This document shows, piece after piece, positions 1 through 6,364 of a DNA stretch of 7,951 bases; position 1 is the stretch's first letter, and every line of letters starts with the position of its first letter. The notes under the pieces were generated by a model. It had not been told where the DNA came from. It searched no databases and saw only the letters and a list, made by a program, of their open reading frames with translations. This DNA is from Dysgonamonadaceae bacterium (lineage in GTDB: Bacteria; Bacteroidota; Bacteroidia; Bacteroidales; Azobacteroidaceae). Location: contig JAITTA010000237.1 of assembly GCA_031287395.1 (NCBI GenBank), positions 1 to 7,951 on the forward strand. The letters run 5' to 3'. The translations under genes were made by a program, and so were the position numbers.

Positions 1-308
1 ACAAATTACAAGATCGCGGCAAATTCTTTATCGAACCGCAGACGGATGTCTATGCCGGACAGATTGTGGGAGAACACACCAAAGAAGGCGATTTGGTCGT
101 AAACGTAACCAAGTCGAAAAAACTTACCAATGTTCGGGCTTCCGGTTCGGACGATAAAGTACGGTTGGCTCCTCCCGTCATTTTCAGCCTCGAACAGGCA
201 CTCGAATACATCAAAGAAGACGAATATGTGGAATTAACTCCTAATTCCATGCGATTACGGAAAATTTTACTAGATGAAAACGACCGGAAAAGACAGACGA
301 AAAAATAA
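1..308 (+). CDS. typA: TypA/BipA translational GTPase, C-terminal part (5' truncated by window)
   Basis: This is the C-terminal ~101 residues of the ribosome-associated GTPase TypA (BipA), which acts in the cytoplasm in 50S subunit assembly and stress adaptation. The open frame enters from the left edge (first full codon at base 3) and ends at TAA 306-308. Recognisable family signatures are a QDRGKFFIEPQ stretch, VGEH, DLVVNVTKSKKLTN, the RASGSDD segment, SLEQALEYI, and the tail VELTPNSMRLRK followed by basic residues. These belong to the TypA-specific C-terminal domain. The GTPase and EF-G-like domains lie outside the window. A GTG at 66 is an internal codon, not a start. No clear hairpin terminator follows, and the next gene starts 95 nt downstream with its own likely promoter. 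The family call is firm; activity cannot be judged without the G domain. Confidence 0.95.
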   Translation, partial: KLQDRGKFFIEPQTDVYAGQIVGEHTKEGDLVVNVTKSKKLTNVRASGSDDKVRLAPPVIFSLEQALEYIKEDEYVELTPNSMRLRKILLDENDRKRQTKK

Positions 309-352
309 TTTCTAAAAAAAGTTAAAAAAGTTAAAAGTGTTAATAATATATG

Positions 353-379
353 TTGTTTTATATAACTTAATTATCTTTG
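353..379 (+). promoter_or_regulatory. Bacteroidota-type promoter for tldD
   Basis: TATCTTTG at 372-379 matches the -7 consensus TAnnTTTG. A TTG at 353-355 may be the -33 element, but the 16-nt gap is shorter than the usual ~19, so that half is weak. The start would fall near 386, about 18 nt before the tldD ATG. Upstream (321-343) are three GTTAA pentamers at exact 9-nt steps in A-rich DNA, possibly an UP-like element. Confidence 0.5.
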
Positions 380-403
380 TTGTAAATTATAAATGTTCTC
401 TAT

Positions 404-1915
404 ATGAAAAGACGAGATTTTCTAAGAGCCGGAAGCATGGTAGCTATTGGTACTGTCGCTTTTCCTCAAATTATCCGGTCACAAATTACCAATCTTAAAG
501 AAGATTTACCTAAAATGCTGAATCACTTTAGAGTTACAGAAGCCGACTTACGGAAAGTCATGGCTATTGCATTGGAAAAAGGCGGCGATTATGCCGACCT
601 GTATTTTGAACATACATTCAATAATTACCTGGCTTTACAGGATGGAGCCGTAAATCGTGCCGGTTCAAACATCGACTACGGAGTCGGAATTCGCGTTGTT
701 TCAGGGGATCAGACCGGTTATGCTTTCGTTGAAAGTACCTCCATGGAGGATATGATCAATGCTGCCCGCACGGCTTCCCGTATAGCTTCGGGTTCGGCAA
801 AGACCCCGCCGGTGAAAATCGATGAAAAAGTGTTCAAAAACCACTACCCTATTGTCAAATCCTGGGAAGATGCCACGATACAGGCTAAAATGCCATACCT
901 GCAAAAACTCAACGACCGTATTTTCGAACTGGATAAACGAGTGACTAAGGTCAATGCTTCCATGAACGATTCTACTTCCTACATCTTGTATTACAATTCG
1001 GAGGGAACTTTGTGTCACGATTACCGTCCGATGGCTATTCTTTCCGGTCTTTGTATCATGCAACAGGACGGAAAAATAGAAAATGCCCATTCTTCCCGTG
1101 CAGCACGGAAAGACATTAGTTTCCTGACAGATGAAGTAGTGGAAACAGTAGCTCAGGAAGCTGTTAAGAACACAGCCCTACTGTTCAATGCAGTCAAACC
1201 GAAAGGAGGAGAAATGCCGGTAGTCATGGGAGCCGGAGGTTCCGGAATTTTGCTTCATGAAGCCATCGGACATGCTTTCGAAGCTGACTTCAACCGTAAG
1301 AAAACATCGATTTTCTCCGATAAATTAGGAAAGAAAATATGCGACGAACACATCCATGTCGTTGATGACGGTTTAATTGATTACGACCGTGGTTCCGTCA
1401 ACTTCGACGACGAAGGGGTAGCCGGACAACGTACTTATATCGTGAAAAACGGCATCCTTAACTCCTATCTGCACGACCGCATCAGCGCTAAATATTACGG
1501 TGTTTCTCCAACAGGAAACGGACGCAGACAGTCGTTCCGTTACATTCCGATTCCCCGGATGCGTTCTACTTATATGGAAAACGGCAACTACACGGAAGAA
1601 GAAATCATCGCCAGTGTTAAACAAGGTGTTTTTGTGGATAACTTCACTAACGGACAGGTACAGATTGGCGCCGGTGATTTTACATTCTTTGTGAAAAGCG
1701 GTTACCTGATCGAAAACGGTAAATTGACCCAACCTATCAAAGATATCAACATCATCGGTAATGGTCCGAAAGCATTGGCCGATGTTACCATGGTCGGAAA
1801 CAACCTGAAAATCGACCAGGGAGCCTGGACCTGTGGGAAAGATGGGCAGGGAATGCCGGTTTCACAAGGCCTACCGTCTGTCCTGGTTAAACAATTAACC
1901 GTCGGAGGACAATAA
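404..1915 (+). CDS. tldD: TldD family zinc metalloprotease subunit with Tat-like signal
   Basis: This is the catalytic subunit of the TldD/TldE metalloprotease. In enterobacteria the complex degrades unfolded peptides, matures microcin B17 and degrades the antitoxin CcdA. The zinc motif HExxxH is intact (H285-E286, H290, within LLHEAIGHAFE), and the C-terminal cysteine expected as a further ligand is present at C477 (TCGKDGQG). The middle segment DDEGVAGQRT followed by KNGILNSYLHDR is also typical. At 503 aa it is slightly longer than the family's usual ~480 because of the N-terminus: MKRRDFLRAG resembles a twin-arginine motif (RRxFL), followed by a moderately hydrophobic stretch to about residue 25. 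Cleavage is uncertain, perhaps before Q27. The ATG at 404 is the only start giving that motif and sits just behind the promoter. The partner gene follows after 117 nt. Export is an inference; family membership is clear. Confidence 0.95.
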   Translation: MKRRDFLRAGSMVAIGTVAFPQIIRSQITNLKEDLPKMLNHFRVTEADLRKVMAIALEKGGDYADLYFEHTFNNYLALQDGAVNRAGSNIDYGVGIRVVSGDQTGYAFVESTSMEDMINAARTASRIASGSAKTPPVKIDEKVFKNHYPIVKSWEDATIQAKMPYLQKLNDRIFELDKRVTKVNASMNDSTSYILYYNSEGTLCHDYRPMAILSGLCIMQQDGKIENAHSSRAARKDISFLTDEVVETVAQEAVKNTALLFNAVKPKGGEMPVVMGAGGSGILLHEAIGHAFEADFNRKKTSIFSDKLGKKICDEHIHVVDDGLIDYDRGSVNFDDEGVAGQRTYIVKNGILNSYLHDRISAKYYGVSPTGNGRRQSFRYIPIPRMRSTYMENGNYTEEEIIASVKQGVFVDNFTNGQVQIGAGDFTFFVKSGYLIENGKLTQPIKDINIIGNGPKALADVTMVGNNLKIDQGAWTCGKDGQGMPVSQGLPSVLVKQLTVGGQ

Positions 1916-1929
1916 AGTAAAGAATAAAA

Positions 1930-1980
1930 AATGAAGAAAGAAGGATAGCCGGATCCGGATATCATTCTTGAGTCTTCATT
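1930..1980 (+). repeat. Long imperfect inverted repeat in the tldD-pmbA spacer
   Basis: Bases 1930-1936 pair with 1974-1980 (7 bp). After a 1 x 4 nt internal loop, 1938-1947 pair with 1960-1969 (9 of 10), and after one mismatch CCGG 1949-1952 pairs with CCGG 1955-1958 around the palindrome CCGGATCCGG. No T-run follows immediately, so it is not a typical terminator. It could partly attenuate read-through into pmbA, protect an mRNA end, or be a small interspersed repeat. Confidence 0.5.
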
Positions 1981-2032
1981 CTTAACTTTCAGTTCCTGAT
2001 CTTTTATTTTTAACTTTTAATTCTCAATTGAA

Positions 2033-3352
2033 ATGATTTCACAAGAACATAAAGATTTAGCACGCTGGGCCATGAAATATGCCCTCAGTAAGGGTTGTTC
2101 GGATGCCCGTATCTCCGTTTATTCCGGAACAAATAATTCATTCGATTATCGGGATACACAATTGGAAAAACTGGAACAATCTTCTGAAAACGGGATGAGT
2201 ATCCAGCTTTATGTGGACGGACGTTATGCCAGTTATTCTACAAACAGGCTGGACAAAAACGAACTGGAACGTTTTATTGCCAACGGGATCGAAGCAACCC
2301 GGTTCCTGGCGAAGGACGAATTCCGTCAATTACCGAAACCCGAACGTTACTACAAAGGAGATGGTAAAGGCTTGGAGATTTACGATTATGATTACAGCAA
2401 GGTCTCGGTCGATGATAAGATGGCATTGATCAAGGAAAATGCGGCAGAAGTATATGGTAAAGACGAGCGTTTGATTTCCGTTACAGCAAGTTATTCCGAC
2501 GGAATAAGCAGTTCGTTTATGATTACCAGCAATGGATTTGAAGGTGAATCGGATACAACTTATTACAGTATTTCAGCGGATACTTCCATGAAAGGCGCCG
2601 GAGATTCCCGCCCCCAGTCTTATTGGTATGATTCTGCCGTTTTCTGGGACAAACTCGAAAAGAAAAATATCGGCAAGATAGCTTATGAACGTACAGTACG
2701 TAAATTAGGGCAAGAAAAAATAGCCTCCGGAGTATTCCCTATGTTGGTGGATAACACACAGATTACACGTCTGCTTTCGCCTATTATTGCTGCTATTTAC
2801 GGAAATGCGATTCAACAAAAGAATTCCTTCCTGATAGATAAAATCGGGGAAAAAATCATTTCCGATAAATTTACGCTGACTGATGATCCCCATATTTCCG
2901 GGGCAAGAGGTTCCCGCTGGTTCGACGGAGAAGGCGTTGCAACTAAAAAACGTACCGTAATTGAAAACGGAGTATTGAAAATGTATTACATCGATACTTA
3001 CAGCGGTTTGAAATTGAATATGGAACCAACCATTCAGGGCCCATCGTTATTGAATTGTGTACATGGGAATAAGAACTTCGACCAACTCCTGGCATCAGTA
3101 GAAAAAGGAATCTGGATTACAGGGTTCAACGGAGGAAACAGCAATAGTACGACCGGCGATTTTTCATTCGGTATCGAAGGGTTCCTGATCGAAAACGGAA
3201 AAGCAATAAAACCTCTGAATGAGATGAATATCACCGGAAATTTACTGGAACTATGGAAAAACGTTATTGAAGTCGGAAATGACCCGAAAATGAATTCCTC
3301 CTGGAGGATTCCTTCAATTCTCTTCGATAAGGTGAGCTTTAGCGGAAAATAA
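2033..3352 (+). CDS. pmbA: TldE/PmbA, non-catalytic partner of TldD
   Basis: This 439-aa protein belongs to the TldD/PmbA family and matches the PmbA (TldE) subtype, usually about 450 aa. It shares with the upstream protein the N-terminal fold (SDARISVYSG, YVDGRYASYST) and the central block FDGEGVATKKRTVIENGVLKMYYIDT. Where TldD has HEAIGH this protein has SPIIAAIYGNAI (about residues 249-260), so the zinc motif is absent, as expected for TldE. No cysteine matches C477 of TldD; the tail reads VGNDPKMNSSWRIPSILFD. TldE forms the substrate chamber with TldD in a heterodimer. No signal peptide is visible at MISQEHKDLARWAMKYALSKG, unlike its partner. It is probably co-transcribed with tldD, since no promoter is evident in the 117-nt spacer. 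The strong terminator starts 1 nt after its stop. Confidence 0.93.
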   Translation: MISQEHKDLARWAMKYALSKGCSDARISVYSGTNNSFDYRDTQLEKLEQSSENGMSIQLYVDGRYASYSTNRLDKNELERFIANGIEATRFLAKDEFRQLPKPERYYKGDGKGLEIYDYDYSKVSVDDKMALIKENAAEVYGKDERLISVTASYSDGISSSFMITSNGFEGESDTTYYSISADTSMKGAGDSRPQSYWYDSAVFWDKLEKKNIGKIAYERTVRKLGQEKIASGVFPMLVDNTQITRLLSPIIAAIYGNAIQQKNSFLIDKIGEKIISDKFTLTDDPHISGARGSRWFDGEGVATKKRTVIENGVLKMYYIDTYSGLKLNMEPTIQGPSLLNCVHGNKNFDQLLASVEKGIWITGFNGGNSNSTTGDFSFGIEGFLIENGKAIKPLNEMNITGNLLELWKNVIEVGNDPKMNSSWRIPSILFDKVSFSGK

Positions 3353-3353
3353 C

Positions 3354-3386
3354 AATAAAAAAAGCGGCTTTGCCGCTTTTTTTATT
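3354..3386. terminator. Bidirectional intrinsic terminator between convergent operons
   Basis: This is a perfect 15-bp inverted repeat: AAT, seven A, GCGGC, then loop TTT, then GCCGC, seven T, ATT. The GC core with flanking A and T tracts gives a T-run on either strand, so it can end tldD-pmbA (+) and the sigma-factor operon (-). It begins immediately after the pmbA stop codon. Confidence 0.93.
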
Positions 3387-3497
3387 ATAAAGAGGTTGTT
3401 ATTTGATCAACAGCAATCATGAAGGAACTTTGTTTTCCTCCGGCCATAACATTATTGCCGGTATTTTCAATAGTTGCTTTTCAATTTTCAACCTCAG

Positions 3498-4688
3498 TTA
3501 AAAATCCAGTACTATCCCGACTCCAATCGGTTTCAAATCCGGTCCTTTCCCTTTTTCGAAAAGGGAGAACGGTGAATAGTAAGCGTAGAAGCTGATGTCG
3601 CTAATACCGGTTTGGAACATCAGGCGGCCATTAACGGGAAGAATATTCAAATCACGCCCCAGATTTCTTGCTTCAATGCCGCCCTCAACTTTGACATCAA
3701 TTTGTGACTTAGAGTAATATTTAATGTATCCTACCACTCCTCCGGAAATATAAAATGTGCGATTGGACAGTTTTGTCTGATATTCAAGAAGCAAAGGTAC
3801 CGTAATATAATAAGTAATTAATTTGCTGGATTTGTAGGATTCGTCGGCCGATCTAACAAATTTGGTAATCCCGTCCACCACCGTCAAACCGACATTCCCT
3901 TTGAAATGGTAGCGGGAGAAGTCTAACCCCATTCCGCTAACCAGAAGCCAATGACTACTTATCGGGACACAGTAATCTATCGGGTTGATAATGAAGGAAT
4001 AAGAGGTGCTGATAGCCAAATCAGCATTGACATTGTTCATTCCATCAAAATTAGCCAGAGCGATACCCATCCCATTCCAATGAGGATTTTTAGCTTTTGT
4101 TTTCTTTTTCCATGCAAACATAATATTATAGGGCGATCCGTCGTAAGTAGCTGAACTATTTTGACTTACATATTGATCATTGTTCGATATTATGGTAGAG
4201 GATTTCGATGCGACATCATCATCAGACGCTTTCACTGCCAGATAAGTGGTATCTGCATACATTTGAACGATATTTTTTTCACTTAAATCCACCCCTTTGA
4301 TTCTATAACAGGCATTACAATCTCCTTCGATGAAATCGAGCGTCCGGGCGGCAGTATCGACAGGAGGAAAATAAAGTGAAAACAGACTGGTTCCATTTTT
4401 TGTGTACATCCGTTCACCCAAACCAATGCCTTCAGCTTTTGTTACCAATATTTTTTCCGGATTACCATCAACTAAAAGATAACTTTCTTTATTGATCGAC
4501 CAGAATTTATTGGGATCATAACTGATTTTCATTCGTAAAATAGTAGCATCATTTCTCAGTTCTATTTGTTCTATTTTCAATGAAGAACGATTAGTAGATT
4601 TGAATGCAGGAAAATTAACTATTTTCTGAGCATTGGCAAAACTCGTCACGAATAACACAAAGCATAATAAAAATATTTTCGTATTCAT
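3498..4688 (-). CDS. Exported outer-membrane beta-barrel protein with extra N-terminal domain
   Basis: This is a 396-aa envelope protein with two parts. A signal peptide (MNTKIFLLCFVLFVTSFANA, likely cut before Q21) leads into a domain of about 120 residues (KIVNFPAFKSTN to CYRIKGVDLSE). That domain resembles a small domain found at the N-terminus of some exported Bacteroidota proteins, as I recall. It contains a CxxC pair (C124, C127). A linker rich in S, D and N follows (about 145-185). The second half is beta-barrel-like: it begins near HWNGMGIALANFDG and shows alternating aromatic and hydrophobic strands. It ends in IGVGIVLDF, a C-terminal Phe typical of outer-membrane barrels. The frame extends to 4733, but that adds 15 residues that break the signal peptide and overlap the upstream gene; ATG 4688 (or 4694) is preferred. 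It is the last gene of the sigma-factor operon. Ligand and role are unknown. Confidence 0.82.
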   Translation of the reverse strand: MNTKIFLLCFVLFVTSFANAQKIVNFPAFKSTNRSSLKIEQIELRNDATILRMKISYDPNKFWSINKESYLLVDGNPEKILVTKAEGIGLGERMYTKNGTSLFSLYFPPVDTAARTLDFIEGDCNACYRIKGVDLSEKNIVQMYADTTYLAVKASDDDVASKSSTIISNNDQYVSQNSSATYDGSPYNIMFAWKKKTKAKNPHWNGMGIALANFDGMNNVNADLAISTSYSFIINPIDYCVPISSHWLLVSGMGLDFSRYHFKGNVGLTVVDGITKFVRSADESYKSSKLITYYITVPLLLEYQTKLSNRTFYISGGVVGYIKYYSKSQIDVKVEGGIEARNLGRDLNILPVNGRLMFQTGISDISFYAYYSPFSLFEKGKGPDLKPIGVGIVLDF

Positions 4689-4701
4689 AATCATAATATT
4701 A

Positions 4702-5190
4702 TTATTGTAGTTTAATACGTTTATTATTAACATAAATGAACAGGTCTTTCAGCTTATTTAATTCCTTTTCCAGTTGCTGAGGCGAAAAGTGACCCTGAAT
4801 GTAAATCAAAGTCATTTTTTTCGATTTTTCCTTGTATAAGATATACTCGTACATAGAGGCTCCTTCTTTCCTTTTCAGGCAATAATAACCGGTTTCCGTA
4901 TTTCCGTTTTTCAGGGTTTCTATCAACTTCATCCCTCCTTCAATATCATTTTTGATCGCTGTAGTAGTTGCTGCAATCAACGGATCGTTGGATACAATAG
5001 TGAGACTTTTGTAGAGTTTCATCTGGGTATGGCCTGCAAGGATATCGGTCGATAATTCGATCAGGATCGCACCTTTTTGCTTGCCATACGTTTCGAAGAT
5101 TTTATCCACTTCGAGATTTGTCTGTGCCATTACATTCCCTACCCGGAAAAAGGAAAGTATAAATAGCAGTATTAATATTCGTTGTTTCAT
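4702..5190 (-). CDS. Small secreted protein, DUF4252/DUF6108-like
   Basis: This 162-aa protein has a clear signal peptide (basic MKQR, hydrophobic ILILLFILSFF, cleavage probably after VMA before Q23). The mature ~140 residues are hydrophilic. The start reads VDKIFETYGKQKGAILIEL, and near the end MTLIYIQGHFSPQQLEKELNKL. This organisation is reminiscent of DUF4252-type (in Bacteroides, DUF6108-type) proteins, which are often encoded beside ECF sigma factors. The assignment is from recall of the family's look and is not certain. No lipobox cysteine is present; the only cysteine is in YYCLKRKEG. It lies 11 nt after the anti-sigma-like gene and 13 nt before the barrel gene, so it is surely co-transcribed. 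A periplasmic location is inferred; the biochemical function is unknown. Confidence 0.8.
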   Translation of the reverse strand: MKQRILILLFILSFFRVGNVMAQTNLEVDKIFETYGKQKGAILIELSTDILAGHTQMKLYKSLTIVSNDPLIAATTTAIKNDIEGGMKLIETLKNGNTETGYYCLKRKEGASMYEYILYKEKSKKMTLIYIQGHFSPQQLEKELNKLKDLFIYVNNKRIKLQ

Positions 5191-5201
5191 ATCAGTGAGG
5201 C

Positions 5202-5684
5202 TTAAAAATCATTAAAAGAATCCAGAATATCGATTTGCGATGCAATGACGTCATCCTCCGATTCGGAAATAGCTTCAAGAGTATTCAATGTCTGAGACCG
5301 GATGGTCTTCCTATCCGTAAATTTTTTACCATCTACATACACGATCGATTGTCCGGAAACCTCTTTCTTTTGGTTGAAGAAGGCGAATTTCACTCCGAAA
5401 AACAGCATGATAGAAGCGGCTATGCCGATACTGAACCGGCTAAACCAGACTTTTCCCATTCTCAAAAATTTGACTTTACCCGGTATTTCTACTTCGTTTT
5501 CTTCAATTGAGTTCAGAACCCTTTCTTCATTGAAAAAATCAAACATCGGTTTGTATTCTGTCAACGATTCGTCGACATCTTCCTGTTGGAAATAATTCCG
5601 AAGGATTTGTTCTTCCTGCAGTGAAGTTTGCCCTTCAAAATATTGGTCCAGTAGTTGTTTAATATTCAATATATCTCGTTTCAT
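5202..5684 (-). CDS. Single-span membrane protein, probable non-canonical anti-sigma factor
   Basis: This 160-aa protein is encoded 11 nt downstream of an ECF sigma factor. The N-terminal ~80 residues should be cytoplasmic. Their start (IKQLLDQYFEGQTSLQEEQILRNYF) resembles the short helical segment at the N-terminus of many Bacteroidota anti-sigma proteins, but no zinc-binding HxxxCxxC is present. One transmembrane helix lies at about residues 84-103 (SIGIAASIMLFFGVKFAFF), with basic residues just before it (inside) and QKK just after. The remaining ~57 residues would face the periplasm. They include a YVDGKKFTDR segment and an acidic C-terminus (ESEDDVIASQIDILDSFNDF), a tail seen on other proteins of this type. 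No FecR domain is present, so it is not a classical TonB-linked regulator. The anti-sigma role is inferred from position, topology and N-terminal look. Confidence 0.8.
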   Translation of the reverse strand: MKRDILNIKQLLDQYFEGQTSLQEEQILRNYFQQEDVDESLTEYKPMFDFFNEERVLNSIEENEVEIPGKVKFLRMGKVWFSRFSIGIAASIMLFFGVKFAFFNQKKEVSGQSIVYVDGKKFTDRKTIRSQTLNTLEAISESEDDVIASQIDILDSFNDF

Positions 5685-5695
5685 TTTTTATTCTT

Positions 5696-6217
5696 TTATT
5701 TTTTTATTTCTTTCATTTTATAGTAAGCATTGATACGGATAAACTCGTCTCGTACTTTCTTTCTTGCCCTTGAGAGATTCATGGTCACTGCATTTGTCTG
5801 TGAACCTGTAATATCAGCAATTTCCTGTAATTCGTATCCTTCCACATCGCGCATCATGATGATTTTTCGTTGCAATTCCGGCAGGTTATCGATGATTCTC
5901 CGGACAATACCGACCGAATCCTGTTTCTCCGTATCATGATAGGGTGTTTTTTCTTCGAATCCAAGAAAAACATTTTCCGGATCCACTGTCGTTCTTTGCA
6001 TCCTTAGTTTGTCAATACAAATATTTTTTGTGGTTTGCATGGCAAATCCTCCGGGATTGGATATCGTATCAAGTTGTCCACGGATACTCCATAACCGGAG
6101 GAACACCTCCTGTACGGCATCTTCAGCGTCAGCTTCGTTTGCCAGCATTCTCCAGGCTACTGCCAATAGTTTCTGCCTTTGAGAAATAATATCCGATTTG
6201 AATTGTTCTAATGTCAT
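5696..6217 (-). CDS. ECF-type RNA polymerase sigma factor
   Basis: This 173-aa sigma-70 family protein has the ECF layout. Region 2 covers about residues 10-75, with the core-binding and -10 recognition helix ADAEDAVQEVFLRLWS and the segment GGFAMQTTKNICIDKLR. A short linker follows (about 78-103), then region 4 from about 108 to 160: IIDNLPELQRKIIMMRDVEGYELQEIADITG, then the recognition helix QTNAVTMNLSRARKKVRDEF. The length is normal for ECF factors. It heads a four-gene - strand operon and directs RNA polymerase to a dedicated promoter set, presumably including its own. The target promoter cannot be read here: no TAnnTTTG box faces this gene in the 147-nt divergent spacer, which fits but does not prove autoregulation. 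The ATG at 6217 leaves a full-length region 2. Confidence 0.95.
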   Translation of the reverse strand: MTLEQFKSDIISQRQKLLAVAWRMLANEADAEDAVQEVFLRLWSIRGQLDTISNPGGFAMQTTKNICIDKLRMQRTTVDPENVFLGFEEKTPYHDTEKQDSVGIVRRIIDNLPELQRKIIMMRDVEGYELQEIADITGSQTNAVTMNLSRARKKVRDEFIRINAYYKMKEIKK

Positions 6218-6253
6218 TGTATTTGAATAACGATATAAAGGAATAAATATAAC

Positions 6254-6284
6254 ATGTATTATTCAATTTTTTCAATTATTTTTG
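6254..6284 (+). promoter_or_regulatory. Possible corA promoter
   Basis: TATTTTTG at 6277-6284 fits the -7 consensus TAnnTTTG on the + strand. The position expected for the -33 element (about 6253-6256) reads CATG and matches poorly. If used, the start would be near 6291, giving a leader of about 74 nt that includes the palindrome at 6298-6325. The surrounding DNA is very A+T-rich, so a chance match is possible. Confidence 0.35.
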
Positions 6285-6297
6285 TTGGAAAAAATCA

Positions 6298-6325
6298 GAA
6301 AGAACTGAAAATTTTCAACTTTTTC
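6298..6325. promoter_or_regulatory. 28-bp imperfect palindrome between divergent sigma and corA genes
   Basis: The dyad is centred between 6311 and 6312 on the core GAAAATTTTC. Of 14 base-pair positions, 11 are Watson-Crick and one is G-T. It has no loop, so it looks more like a protein-binding site than an RNA hairpin. It lies just after the possible corA start and 80 nt before the sigma gene start codon. Its function as an operator is inferred. Confidence 0.35.
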
Positions 6326-6364
6326 AAAGATTTTTAGCCTACTCAGTAAATCAAATCGGTAAAT

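Noticed and set aside
66..308. Separate 80-aa ORF starting at GTG 66
   Set aside because: The same frame is open to the left edge and the upstream codons also match TypA, so GTG 66 is internal.
701..1090. 129-aa antisense ORF inside tldD
   Set aside because: It is a shadow of the conserved tldD frame, with no family signature or promoter of its own.
3419..3580. 53-codon + strand ORF after the terminator
   Set aside because: It runs into the 3' end of the opposing barrel gene, has no promoter and ends in basic shadow-like sequence.
4689..4733. Longer start for the barrel protein (15 extra residues, overlapping the upstream gene by 32 nt)
   Set aside because: It puts a polar Asn-rich stretch before a normal signal peptide; ATG 4688 or 4694 fits far better.
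5302..5595. 97-aa + strand ORF opposite the anti-sigma-like gene
   Set aside because: It is complementary to a gene in a tight operon; the composition is low-complexity and no motif is seen.
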